33,431 bases of DNA from an uncultured Lachnospiraceae bacterium (GCA_902784165.1 CACZTL010000035.1:1-33431); one strand, 5' to 3'; shown: positions 1-8,113, numbered from the stretch's first letter. The notes: generated from the sequence alone by a model not told the origin. Program-made: numbers and translations.

Positions 1-1283
1 AATCTTACATGTATAGAATTGGCGTGCGCCGTAAGCCCTTCTGCCTTTGCAAAGGTCTCCACATCTTCATGCACCGCCTCAAGCGCGGATCTTGAATAAG
101 ATATTATACTCGATTTCTTGATAAATGTATCGACCCCGAGCGGCGAGAAAAATCTTGCCGTTCCGTTAGTGGGAAGCACGTGATTGGGTCCGGCAAAATA
201 ATCCCCGAGAGGCTCTGAGCTGGACTCTCCGAGGAATATAGCTCCGGCATTTCTGACCCTTGTCATCACCTCAAAGGGATCCTTCGTTACTATCTCAAGA
301 TGCTCGGAGGCAACCGCATTTACAGCTTCTATAGCTTCGTCCAGATTGTCGGCTACAAGGATAGCGCCGTAATTATCAAGAGATGCCTGTATGATATCTC
401 TTCTTTCCAGTATCTTTACGAAGCCTTCTATCTCTTTAGCCACCTCGTCGGCTATTCTCTGAGATGTGGTAATCAGTATAGCACACGCCATCTGGTCGTG
501 CTCAGCCTGTGACAAAAGATCGGCAGCTACATATCGTGGATTAGCCGTATCGTCTGCAAGAACAAGAACCTCGCTGGGACCCGCAACCGAATCAATGCCT
601 GTATATCCGAAAACGGCCTTTTTGGCAAGGGCAACAAATATGTTTCCGGGGCCTACTATTTTATCGACCACCGGAATAGATTCCGTGCCGAACGCCATAG
701 CCCCTATTGCCTGTGCGCCCCCTGCTTTGTAAATGGTATGCACGCCTGCTTCATTTGCGGTTACAAGGGTTGTGGGATATACTTTACCGTACTTATCCGG
801 CGGCGTACACATAATGATCTCGTCAACACCCGCTACCTTTGCAGGAACCACATTCATAAGAACGGAAGAAGGATAAGCAGCTTTACCTCCGGGAACATAT
901 ACTCCTACTCTCTGAAGAGGCGTCACCTTCTGACCGAGTATCGTTCCGTCCGGCTTTGTCTCGATCCAGCTGTTCTGCTTCTGCAGCTCATGATAATCCT
1001 CGATATTTTTCATAGCGCGCCTGATAACACGTATAAGTTCATCATCAACCTGCTTGTAGGCTTCATCTATTTCTTCCTTCGTTACTTTAACATTATCAGC
1101 CGTAATTTCTGCCTTATCGAAATTCTTTGTATATTCAAAAAGAGCATCATCGCCGTTTTCCCTGATATTTGCTAAAATATCATTTACTATCTGCTCCTGC
1201 TCTTTGTAGTTATTCGGACTTCTCTTTAAAAGATTATCTAAAATGTCCTTTATGCTGTCTTCATTTAACTTTACTATCTTCAT
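1..1283 (-). CDS. hisD: Histidinol dehydrogenase, cut by the left edge of the window
   Basis: This gene encodes the NAD-dependent enzyme that makes the last two oxidations of histidine biosynthesis, histidinol to histidine, in the cytosol. It starts at the ATG at 1281-1283, eight bases after an AGAGGA ribosome binding site. Reading leftwards gives 427 codons with classic HisD blocks: YVPGGKAAYPSS, GPGNIFVALAK, GIDSVAGPSEVLVLADD and SQAEHD. The last visible residues, GLTAHANSIHVR, match the extreme C terminus of the family, so only a few residues lie outside the window. It follows hisG by 45 bases on the same strand and is almost certainly cotranscribed with it. The identification is firm. Confidence 0.96.
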   Translation of the reverse strand, partial: MKIVKLNEDSIKDILDNLLKRSPNNYKEQEQIVNDILANIRENGDDALFEYTKNFDKAEITADNVKVTKEEIDEAYKQVDDELIRVIRRAMKNIEDYHELQKQNSWIETKPDGTILGQKVTPLQRVGVYVPGGKAAYPSSVLMNVVPAKVAGVDEIIMCTPPDKYGKVYPTTLVTANEAGVHTIYKAGGAQAIGAMAFGTESIPVVDKIVGPGNIFVALAKKAVFGYTGIDSVAGPSEVLVLADDTANPRYVAADLLSQAEHDQMACAILITTSQRIADEVAKEIEGFVKILERRDIIQASLDNYGAILVADNLDEAIEAVNAVASEHLEIVTKDPFEVMTRVRNAGAIFLGESSSEPLGDYFAGPNHVLPTNGTARFFSPLGVDTFIKKSSIISYSRSALEAVHEDVETFAKAEGLTAHANSIHVR

Positions 1284-1328
1284 GATCAATTCCTCTTTTG
1301 TTAGACAAACTTTAGGGTGACGGTGACT

Positions 1329-1973
1329 TTAAGCGCTTTCAAGCACCGCCCTGACATCCCGTATAATCTGTGTTATGCGCTCATTTTCCATCTTCATGCT
1401 GACCTGATTTACTATCATCCTGGCAGACAGGGGCACGATCTCCTCAAGCACCTCAAGACCGTTCTCCTTAAGCGTAGCTCCGGTTTCAACTATATCCACA
1501 ATAACCTCGGAAAGGCCTACAAGCGGCGCCAGCTCCACGGAGCCGTTCAGCTTGATTATCTCGACAGTCTGCCGCTTTTTATTAAAGAAATAGTCCTTGG
1601 CAATGCCGGGGTATTTTGTGGCCACACGGATCAGCTCATGATGCTTTAGCCTCTCTGCAGCCTCCGCCGGACCGCATACACACATTTTACAGTTTCCTGT
1701 TTTTAAGTCAAGCACCTCAAAGAGCTTGCGTCCCTCTTCAAGTATGGTATCCTTTCCGACAATCCCTAAATCCGCAGCTCCGTACTCGACAAATGTAGGA
1801 ACGTCCGAGGGCTTGGAGAGGAAATACTTTATCTTCTTTTCTTCATTTGTGAAAATAAGCTTGCGGGAATCCTCATCTTTCATCTCCTCGCACGGAAGCC
1901 CTATCTTTTCAAATATCTCCATGGCTTTTTTTGCCAGCCTGCCCTTTGCGAGGGCAACCGTTAAATATCTCAT
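1329..1973 (-). CDS. hisG: ATP phosphoribosyltransferase, short form
   Basis: This enzyme catalyses the committed step of histidine synthesis, joining ATP and PRPP. The 214 residues begin with the family hallmark [18 protein letters not shown] and carry [11 protein letters not shown] and, near residues 164-170, the PRPP-binding segment [13 protein letters not shown]. At this length it is the HisG_S form, which lacks the C-terminal allosteric domain and in known systems needs the partner HisZ for activity and feedback control. No hisZ lies upstream, where clostridial operons often place it. The start is supported by GGAGAG five bases before the ATG. A strong promoter and palindrome lie about 180 bases upstream, so hisG is the first gene of this transcript. 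Confidence 0.96.
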   Translation of the reverse strand: MRYLTVALAKGRLAKKAMEIFEKIGLPCEEMKDEDSRKLIFTNEEKKIKYFLSKPSDVPTFVEYGAADLGIVGKDTILEEGRKLFEVLDLKTGNCKMCVCGPAEAAERLKHHELIRVATKYPGIAKDYFFNKKRQTVEIIKLNGSVELAPLVGLSEVIVDIVETGATLKENGLEVLEEIVPLSARMIVNQVSMKMENERITQIIRDVRAVLESA

Positions 1974-2041
1974 ATTATCTCTCCGGCTTATACTCCATAT
2001 CCGATGTCACTTAAGAAAGCTAAGATCTGCTGATTTCTGTT

Positions 2042-2063
2042 TTTTGCATAAGGATATGCAAAA
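2042..2063. other. Perfect inverted repeat in the hisG leader
   Basis: A 9-bp arm TTTTGCATA and its exact complement TATGCAAAA flank a four-base loop. It sits in the untranslated leader of hisG, about 70 bases before the start codon. It is not followed by a T-run in the hisG direction, so it is not an obvious terminator. It could be a leader hairpin or a second operator. The function is unknown. Confidence 0.45.
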
Positions 2064-2121
2064 GCGCTTGATATAATGACATTAGATCAGGGATTTATAA
2101 TAAGTATCATATTTAAATTGT

Positions 2122-2151
2122 TTTATCACTTTACTATGGTAAAGCGATAAA
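2122..2151. promoter_or_regulatory. 30-bp palindromic operator overlapping the hisG transcription start region
   Basis: Outer arms TTTATC/GATAAA and inner arms CTTTAC/GTAAAG are perfect complements in one 30-bp palindrome, with mismatches at only two symmetric pairs. It begins a few bases downstream of the predicted transcription start of hisG, a classic repressor position. In Firmicutes, histidine operons can be controlled by a TrpR-family repressor (HisR/YerC). Assigning this site to that repressor is inference, since no regulator gene is adjacent. Confidence 0.65.
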
Positions 2152-2159
2152 TTGCTATG

Positions 2160-2188
2160 ATTATATATATTTTTTTTTACATTGTCAA
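2160..2188 (-). promoter_or_regulatory. Consensus sigma-A promoter of hisG-hisD
   Basis: The minus strand reads TTGACA (2183-2188), a 17-base spacer and TATAAT (2160-2165). Both hexamers and the spacing are perfect consensus. The predicted start is near 2153, giving a leader of about 180 bases that begins next to the 30-bp palindrome. Such a strong promoter needs repression, which fits the operator. Confidence 0.82.
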
Positions 2189-2190
2189 GT

Positions 2191-2224
2191 AAAAAAGATG
2201 ACCATGTCTTACATAGTCATCTTT
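2191..2224 (-). terminator. Rho-independent terminator after the trigger-factor-like lipoprotein gene
   Basis: The arms AAAGATGAC and GTCATCTTT pair perfectly, with a further ATG/CAT pairing inside. On the minus strand the stem runs into a T-rich tail. It lies 18 bases past the stop codon of the gene ending at 2242. The hisG -35 box starts only a few bases beyond the tail. Confidence 0.82.
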
Positions 2225-2241
2225 ACAACACATCAACCTTA

Positions 2242-3603
2242 TCAGCCCGCAGATGATGTTTCCGCCTGTGTCTCTGCCCCCGTCTCTGCCGGCGTTTCAA
2301 GCTCGATCATCTCCTCACTGCCCTCTTCCGGCTCGAGTGAAGGATCCGATTCACTTCCGAGATAGGAAACCACCTTATCATAAATAGCCTCAAAGACTGC
2401 ACTCTCTCTTACGCTGTCACCGTACTGCTTCTGCATAGCCTCGTAGGAATCAAAGCCATAGTAAAGAGCCATCTCATCGCCAAGAGCCTTTACATCATCT
2501 TCGCCTATCTCTATTCCTGCCGCGTCAGCTATAAGCGTAACGGCCATCTTATTCTGAAGATACTGCTGAGCCTGCTGCGTAGCATAGTCATCAAGCGCGG
2601 ACTCGCCCTCCATCTCGTATGCGTTCTTAAGGTATTCCTCAAGAGAATTCACGCTCATCATATCCTTATAAGCCTCGTACTCCTGCTGAATATTTGACTT
2701 CGTCTGCTCCTTAAGAGTGTTTAACTCATCCTCGGGATATGAAGTAAACTCTGACTGTGAGATCACATAACTGAGCGCCTCAGAGCCTCTTTCCTGAAGA
2801 AGAGACTTTGCTCTGTTTTCATCGGTATCTTTCTTGATCAAAGCCTTAAGCTCGTCTACGGTATTTACATTATCGTAAGAATATGCCGCAAGGTCTTCCT
2901 TATGATTCTTTACCCAATCATCATTCATGGTCTCTTCGGAAGGTCTCTCTATTTTGGAAATTTTTGACTTGAATATAAGAGTCTTTCCGTTTAATGAGGT
3001 TTCTCCTTCTTCAAGCAGCTCCTCATCTATATAGTCCGACGGAAATGTAACGCTAATCTCGAAATCTTCATTTGCCTTCTTGCCTACGAGCTGCTTATCG
3101 AAATCTTCCGCTATCAGCTGTGATCCGACCTCATAATACTGATCCTGAAGCGTGTAATCCTCATACGGCTGCCCGTCAAGTGTTGCCTCGGCGGTAAGCG
3201 TCAGGGCATCGCCCTCCTGCGTGGTCCCGCTCTCTGTTATATCCTCAAACTTTTTAAAGCTTTCACGCATCATGTCGAGCTCTTCCGTAAGCTCTTCATC
3301 TGTCATCGCATAAACTTCGCCCTTGGCAACCTTTACTCCCTTGTACTCCGCAAGCTTAACAAGCGGCTTATACTTCTCAATCTGTGCCGAAAGATCCACC
3401 TTTTCACCCTTCGCCTTCATATCCGCGCTGATATCAGGGACTGCAAGCGGTGTACCATGAGCCTGTGCGTCCTCTGCGCCGGTCGAAGCATCGGCTGCTG
3501 CAGATGTACCCTCACCGGTTCCTGAAGTGCTTCCCGATGAACAAGCAACCGCTCCTGCCGCGCAAAGCGCTATCGCTGAAATTCCGAATATCTTTTTTAA
3601 CAT
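2242..3603 (-). CDS. Trigger-factor-like lipoprotein (extracytoplasmic peptidyl-prolyl isomerase/chaperone)
   Basis: The 453-residue product starts with a lipoprotein signal peptide: a charged MLKK, a hydrophobic stretch and the lipobox-like AGAVAC with the lipidated cysteine at residue 21. A Ser/Gly/Ala-rich linker follows. Residues about 85-235 resemble the trigger factor isomerase region: YKGVKVAKGEVYAMTDEEL, then GDALTLTAEATLDGQPYEDY and FDKQLVGKKANEDFEISVTF. The rest, to about 400, is helical like the trigger factor C-terminal arms. The ribosome-binding N-terminal domain is absent, replaced by the lipoprotein signal. It probably assists folding of exported proteins on the outer face of the membrane, as PrsA does. 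The tail is rich in Glu and Thr. The start has GGAGGCGG upstream. It has its own promoter and terminator. Confidence 0.8.
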   Translation of the reverse strand: MLKKIFGISAIALCAAGAVACSSGSTSGTGEGTSAAADASTGAEDAQAHGTPLAVPDISADMKAKGEKVDLSAQIEKYKPLVKLAEYKGVKVAKGEVYAMTDEELTEELDMMRESFKKFEDITESGTTQEGDALTLTAEATLDGQPYEDYTLQDQYYEVGSQLIAEDFDKQLVGKKANEDFEISVTFPSDYIDEELLEEGETSLNGKTLIFKSKISKIERPSEETMNDDWVKNHKEDLAAYSYDNVNTVDELKALIKKDTDENRAKSLLQERGSEALSYVISQSEFTSYPEDELNTLKEQTKSNIQQEYEAYKDMMSVNSLEEYLKNAYEMEGESALDDYATQQAQQYLQNKMAVTLIADAAGIEIGEDDVKALGDEMALYYGFDSYEAMQKQYGDSVRESAVFEAIYDKVVSYLGSESDPSLEPEEGSEEMIELETPAETGAETQAETSSAG

Positions 3604-3636
3604 AGTCCGCCTCCGTTTTATGTAAATATGTTTTTT

Positions 3637-3695
3637 GTCACAATCGCTCTACATTATACCATGATTTAAGTGTGTTTGTCTGAAAATATTGTGAC
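3637..3695. promoter_or_regulatory. Inverted repeat pair flanking the lipoprotein promoter
   Basis: GTCACAAT (3637-3644) and its exact complement ATTGTGAC (3688-3695) bracket the -10 element of the lipoprotein gene, 43 bases apart. The spacing suits two separate half-sites or looping better than a single hairpin. No binding protein can be named. Confidence 0.35.
3653..3661 (-). promoter_or_regulatory. Extended -10 promoter of the lipoprotein gene
   Basis: The minus strand reads TGGTATAAT, a perfect -10 with the TGn extension. It lies about 50 bases upstream of the start codon at 3603. No good -35 is seen, as is usual for extended -10 promoters. Confidence 0.6.
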
Positions 3696-3702
3696 GATTA
3701 CC

Positions 3703-6066
3703 CTAACCACCAAATGCCATCCCTATCAGACGCACTATCAGCGCAGCCACCCATGCTACGCCGCACTGCCATAAAACAAGTATAAAAGCCCATTTCCCGC
3801 CAAGCTCTCTTCTCACGGCTCCTACCGCTGCCACGCAGGGTGTGTATAGCAGGCTGAATACAAGCATGGCCGCTGCTGAAAGCGGAGTCATAAGACCGGC
3901 CAGATTCGTACCGAAGAGCACCTCCATGGTGGATACCACACTCTCCTTAGCAATAAAGCCGGTAACAAGCGAGGTACAAATCCTCCAGTCCCCGAGTCCG
4001 AGAGGCACAAACACCGGTACCAGCACTCCCGAAACAATGGCAAGTATACTTTCATTGCTTGCCTCATCTACCATCCTCATATCCGGTGTGAAATGACTGA
4101 GGAACCATATCACTATAGTCGCAACAAGTATTATAGAAAATGCCTTCTGCAAAAAATCCTTTGCCTTGTGCCATAAAAGCTGAGCCACATTTTTTGCGGC
4201 AGGAAGCCTGTAATTGGGAAGCTCCATGACAAACGGCACTGCTTCACCCTTAAAAAGAGTCTTCTTAAATAAGAGAGCTATAAGCACCGCGACGATTATA
4301 CCGAGTACGTAAAGACCCGTCATCACAAGACCGCCGTATGCCGGAAAAAACGCATTTACAAAAAAGGCATATATAGGGAGCTTTGCGGTACAGCTCATGA
4401 AAGGAGTAAGCAGCACTGTCATGCGCCTGTCCCTTTCACTCGGCAGTGTCCTGGTAGACATAACCGCAGGCACCGTACATCCGAAGCCTATGATCATCGG
4501 AACCACGCTTCTTCCCGACAAGCCGATGCGGCGCAGCAGCTTATCCATAAAGAAAGCCACACGCGCCATGTATCCGCTGTCCTCAAGCAGCGATAAAAAG
4601 AAGAAAAGCGTTATTATGATCGGTATGAAGCTTATTACGCTTCCCACTCCGGCAAATATACCGTCTATGACCAGACCGTGCAGGACCTGGTGTACCCCCG
4701 CCGCAGTCATCGCCTCATCAGCAGCCCCGGTAAGGGCCTCGATCCCCATTTCCACAAGTCCCTGAAGCCCGGCTCCTATAACGTTAAATGTCAGGTAAAA
4801 GATTCCCGCCATTATTCCGATAAAGACCGGTATCGCCGTATATTTCCCCGTAAGTATCCTGTCTATCTTTTTGCTGCGAAGATACTCTCTGCTCTCCTCC
4901 GGTTGAAAGACAGTTTCTGAAGCAACCTTCCATATATAAGAAAACCGCATATCCGCCATGGCGGCATTACGATCAAGCCCGCGCTCGGTCTCCATCTGCT
5001 TTACCAACAGCTCTATCCCTGCCTTTTCATTGGCATCCAGCTTAAGCTGCTCCGTTATAAGCCCGTCCCCCTCCACCAGCTTTCCCGCTGCAAACCTCAC
5101 GGGAAGCCCATTTCTTTCCGCATGATCTTCTATAAGATGCCGGACGGCATGAAGGCATCTGTGTACGGCGCCGCTGTTTTCCTTGTCGTCACAAAAGTCA
5201 TGCTTCACAGGCTTTTCCTGAAAATGCGCCACATGCATAGCGTGACTTAAGAGCTCTTCGATGCCTTCGTCCTTGGCGGCTGATATAGGGATGACGGGAA
5301 CGCCCAGCATCTCCTCCATCTCATTTACATCGATAAAGCCGTTATTAGCGGTAACCTCATCCATCATGTTGAGCGCCACCACCATGGGAACCTCCATTTC
5401 AAGGAGCTGCATAGTGAGGTAGAGATTGCGTTCTACATTGGTCGCATCGACTATATTTATAATGCCGTCCGGCTTATCATCAAGGACAAAATTTCTGGAT
5501 ACTATCTCTTCCTTGCTGTAGGGAGACATGGAATAAATACCGGGAAGATCCGTGATCACGGCATTTTTGTAGCCTTTAATATGTCCCTGCTTTTTATCCA
5601 CCGTCACACCGGGAAAGTTCCCCACATGCTGCCTCGCGCCTGTAAGCCTGTTAAACAGAGTGGTCTTTCCGCTGTTCTGGTTACCTACAAGCGCAAATGA
5701 AAGCAGCTTATCATCCGGAAGCGGATCTCCGTCACCCTTTTCGTGATATATGCCGCCCTCGCCAAGCCCCGGATGATGTGATTCCTTTCCCTTCTTTTTC
5801 TTTAAGGCATTTTTCCTGCCGGAAGTAGTTTCGGTTTTTTCAACAGTCTCCTCTACCTCTATCTTTTCCGCTTCGGAAAGACGAAGCGTAAGTCTGTATC
5901 CGTGTATGAGAAGCTCCACCGGATCACCCATCGGGGCAAACTTCACTACCTTCACCCTCACTCCGGGTAAAACGCCCATATCCAAAAAATGCTGGCGAAG
6001 AGCGCCCTCACCGCCGACATTTTTTATAACTGCGCTGTTGCCTGCTTTTATGTCTTTTAAAGTCAT
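3703..6066 (-). CDS. feoB: Ferrous iron transporter with fused FeoA and FeoB
   Basis: This 787-residue membrane protein imports Fe2+. Residues 1-72 form a FeoA-like SH3 domain (ITNVGGEGALRQHFLDMGVLPG-type, here starting MTLKDIKAGN). A Lys-rich linker leads to the FeoB GTPase domain: P-loop GNQNSGKT (128-135), switch GVTVD, DLPG (173-176) and NMMD (233-236). The polytopic membrane part follows, with the gate motifs GFGCTVPAVMSTRTLPSERD and LLYTPCVAAVGAVRRELGG. FeoA is usually a separate gene; fusions occur in Clostridia. The start has AAGGCGA upstream. Its own promoter is seen, with palindromes around it that could bind an iron regulator. No terminator is evident before the next gene. The identification is firm. 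Confidence 0.97.
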   Translation of the reverse strand: MTLKDIKAGNSAVIKNVGGEGALRQHFLDMGVLPGVRVKVVKFAPMGDPVELLIHGYRLTLRLSEAEKIEVEETVEKTETTSGRKNALKKKKGKESHHPGLGEGGIYHEKGDGDPLPDDKLLSFALVGNQNSGKTTLFNRLTGARQHVGNFPGVTVDKKQGHIKGYKNAVITDLPGIYSMSPYSKEEIVSRNFVLDDKPDGIINIVDATNVERNLYLTMQLLEMEVPMVVALNMMDEVTANNGFIDVNEMEEMLGVPVIPISAAKDEGIEELLSHAMHVAHFQEKPVKHDFCDDKENSGAVHRCLHAVRHLIEDHAERNGLPVRFAAGKLVEGDGLITEQLKLDANEKAGIELLVKQMETERGLDRNAAMADMRFSYIWKVASETVFQPEESREYLRSKKIDRILTGKYTAIPVFIGIMAGIFYLTFNVIGAGLQGLVEMGIEALTGAADEAMTAAGVHQVLHGLVIDGIFAGVGSVISFIPIIITLFFFLSLLEDSGYMARVAFFMDKLLRRIGLSGRSVVPMIIGFGCTVPAVMSTRTLPSERDRRMTVLLTPFMSCTAKLPIYAFFVNAFFPAYGGLVMTGLYVLGIIVAVLIALLFKKTLFKGEAVPFVMELPNYRLPAAKNVAQLLWHKAKDFLQKAFSIILVATIVIWFLSHFTPDMRMVDEASNESILAIVSGVLVPVFVPLGLGDWRICTSLVTGFIAKESVVSTMEVLFGTNLAGLMTPLSAAAMLVFSLLYTPCVAAVGAVRRELGGKWAFILVLWQCGVAWVAALIVRLIGMAFGG

Positions 6067-6098
6067 GTGTCTGCTCGCCTTTTTCGTAATTTATGTTC

Positions 6099-6143
6099 GG
6101 TTATAATAAGCTAACCACGATGAGTTGGTCAAGGCTAATTAGC
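6099..6143 (-). promoter_or_regulatory. Promoter of the feoA-feoB gene with palindromic candidate operators
   Basis: On the minus strand TTGACC (6127-6132) and TATTAT (6103-6108) are 18 bases apart. Two palindromes sit on it: GGTTA/TAACC arms at 6099-6116 cover the -10, and a perfect GCTAATTAGC at 6134-6143 lies just upstream of the -35. The repeated GGTTAGC/GGCTAA words recall DtxR-family half-sites. Iron control is expected for this gene, but the regulator is a guess. Confidence 0.5.
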
Positions 6144-6150
6144 GGCAACT

Positions 6151-6172
6151 AAAAAAGGGCGTTACCGCCCTT
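6151..6172 (-). terminator. Terminator overlapping the stop codon of the DUF2828 gene
   Basis: On the minus strand AAGGGCG and CGCCCTT form a stem with a four-base loop, followed by six Ts. The stop codon (6162-6164) lies across the loop, so the last codons form part of the hairpin. Confidence 0.85.
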
Positions 6173-7706
6173 CCCACGCTTTCGCACATTTATCATATTT
6201 TTTCAGAGTCTTATCCATAAACTCCACCGCATCAACACTTCCGTGCTCAAGTATGGCTTTATATATCGCGTCAGTATATCCGGAAACAAACTGCACGCCG
6301 TCTATTTCATCAGTCGGGAACGAAAGATTAAGAGCGTTGACGTTCCAATAAGTCATAGTCGGGAAAGGTATGCCTGCGTCGGCAAATTTTTTCTTTGCCT
6401 TATCAAATGTTGACCGCTGCCTCTTTCGCTTATCCTTTACGAAACGGGGGTTGAAGCCGAAGTACATAAACTCACAATCCGCACCTATGTCAAACTGCAT
6501 ATCCGAAATAACCACGACATTGGTTATATAATCCTTCGGAGCGCAGTGTTTAGACGTTTCAAGGATGAGATCGTAGGTCGCCTCTATATTAGTATTAGTG
6601 CACTCAGCCTCATTTTCACAAAGCCTCCTTTTTTCTGCCAGACCTGCACATCCCGACAGATCCACGAGCCTGGGCTCAGATGAAAAAGTAATAAACCTAT
6701 CCTTAAACTCTCCCGTGAGCTTTCCGGCAGCAAGGATAGTAAGTGATGTCGCTATGTCGAGAGGATCTCCCCACATGCTCCCCGAGCCGTCCCTGACGAT
6801 GATTATTCTCTTATCCGTCTCCGGCACTCTTCTTTCTATCTCATCCCACTGTGCCTGCGATATGACACGCTCTGTGAGGGCTCTTTTGTACACCTGAACA
6901 GGACTTAATGTCGTTACTTTTATGTCGCTTTTTCCGGCCGCAAGCCACTCTTTATAAAGATTAAAGGAAAAACCGTCATTGCGCTCAAATGCATTTTGCG
7001 TATGCTTCGAATGATACGAGCCGAACCCTGAGTGCTTATGCATTGCCTGAGACGGTATTGCCGGGTAATTTAACCCTATTTCCTTGTTTGTAAGAGCCGT
7101 CTCCACAAGGTTAAGTTTACTGCGAAGCCTTGATAGAACACGTCGGTACTCATTTTCACTCATACCCAGCTCTTTTGCTATGATCCGCGCAAGCTCACGC
7201 TTATGCTTTGCCGTAGCATTCGGCTTGGGAAGCCATTTGGCAAGGAGGGATATCGACTCACCTTCCTTGAGCCTCTTAAGATCATCATCAATACGGGCCT
7301 TGATAAAAGCGCACACTAACCTTTTCGTAGCAATATTATCAACAAGCCCTAAAAGATCATCGCCCCTTCCGTACTCGAGAATGAATGGGAGTATTCCCTT
7401 TATAGCGGCAGGATCCGCCTGCGCCGCATGTTCCAAGCATACCCTGAAAAGCTCACGCTCACCCTTTCCCCCGCGGCAGTCACGCAAATAAAACATATTT
7501 TTGATCGCAAGCGCGGCATTTTCAGCAAAAGCCTTGCCGAAAAGATCGCGCATGCTGTTAGTTTTGAAGCGCATAGCGCCTCCGAGACCGAAAAGCTTGA
7601 GATTGTGCTTTACGTCGCCGGCCTTAAGTATCTGACGGTACGCTATGTCACCGTTCTCGGTAAATGTAGTGTTTTCTGCCTTTTCAAGTTCAGTAAAAAA
7701 TCCCAT
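6162..7706 (-). CDS. DUF2828-family protein with a von Willebrand A (vWA) domain
   Basis: The 514-residue product has an alpha-helical N-terminal half beginning MGFFTELEKAEN, with FYLRDCRGGKGERELFR near residue 75. Its C-terminal half is vWA-like, with the metal-binding motif DGSGSMWG followed by downstream Ser/Thr/Asp positions. This layout is that of the DUF2828 family, whose helical repeats and vWA domain resemble Ro60/TROVE RNA-binding proteins. A role with RNA is inference from that resemblance. The start is placed at 7706, because AAGGAGG lies seven bases upstream; a longer reading to 7757 has no such site. It is a single-gene unit, since a terminator overlaps its end. One copy of the three-copy intergenic element lies upstream. 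Confidence 0.82.
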   Translation of the reverse strand: MGFFTELEKAENTTFTENGDIAYRQILKAGDVKHNLKLFGLGGAMRFKTNSMRDLFGKAFAENAALAIKNMFYLRDCRGGKGERELFRVCLEHAAQADPAAIKGILPFILEYGRGDDLLGLVDNIATKRLVCAFIKARIDDDLKRLKEGESISLLAKWLPKPNATAKHKRELARIIAKELGMSENEYRRVLSRLRSKLNLVETALTNKEIGLNYPAIPSQAMHKHSGFGSYHSKHTQNAFERNDGFSFNLYKEWLAAGKSDIKVTTLSPVQVYKRALTERVISQAQWDEIERRVPETDKRIIIVRDGSGSMWGDPLDIATSLTILAAGKLTGEFKDRFITFSSEPRLVDLSGCAGLAEKRRLCENEAECTNTNIEATYDLILETSKHCAPKDYITNVVVISDMQFDIGADCEFMYFGFNPRFVKDKRKRQRSTFDKAKKKFADAGIPFPTMTYWNVNALNLSFPTDEIDGVQFVSGYTDAIYKAILEHGSVDAVEFMDKTLKKYDKCAKAWEGR

Positions 7707-7782
7707 AACGTACCTCCTTATGTAAATGCAATTGCGTTTCTTTTTGTTAAAGTACACTAAATCTGCTGAAGTGTACCCGCTC

Positions 7783-7972
7783 TCTGCTCTGTATACGTAT
7801 TGATCACTACTGTTTTTTTTGCCTTTGAAGTAATTGCTGTTAGAGCAGAAAAATATTAAATTGTAATAGGGAACGGTTGTTTAGATACATTTGCAGACGC
7901 GCTTACTTATCTGTGCGTCTGTTATTATTATATACATTCTTGCAAATAATTCTATCAACCGGTGGTTGAAAT
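7783..7972 (+). ncRNA. Copy A of a three-copy intergenic element, candidate structured RNA
   Basis: This copy shares with copies B and C the blocks TCTGCTC (7783-7789), AATTGCTGTTAGAGCAGA (ending 7849), TTGTAAT, and TCTATCAACCGGTGGTTGAA at the right end. TCTGCTC can pair with GAGCAGA about 55 bases later. The interior between the shared blocks differs from B and C. It carries its own 9-bp hairpin, CAGACGCGC with GTGCGTCTG (7894-7921), which includes a G-T pair that is stable only if the plus strand is the RNA. The upstream third seen in B and C is missing. The rest of this gene-free stretch (7707-8168) shows only the flanking promoter and terminator regions. The strand and function are inference. 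Confidence 0.5.
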
Positions 7973-8113
7973 ATGTCAAAGATGATGGTTTTGCTGAGGC
8001 ATATGGCAGGTGCGTCAGCAGAATCCTCACCTTTAACATACTTTGGGCTGAAGGCTAAACAATAATTGTATATTAATAACTTCCCTTTTCAAAAAACCGA
8101 ACCTTTGTAAAAT

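Noticed and set aside
1993-2085. A short frame in the hisG leader as a histidine attenuator peptide
   Set aside because: It contains only one His codon, has no ribosome binding site, and no terminator-antiterminator pair is seen.
3842-4920. Several plus-strand open frames opposite the iron transporter gene
   Set aside because: They lie wholly antisense to a clear FeoB reading frame, have no ribosome binding sites and show no recognisable motifs.
7973-8065. A 30-codon plus-strand frame directly after copy A of the element
   Set aside because: No ribosome binding site, and copies B and C have no such frame at the same place, so it is not part of the element.
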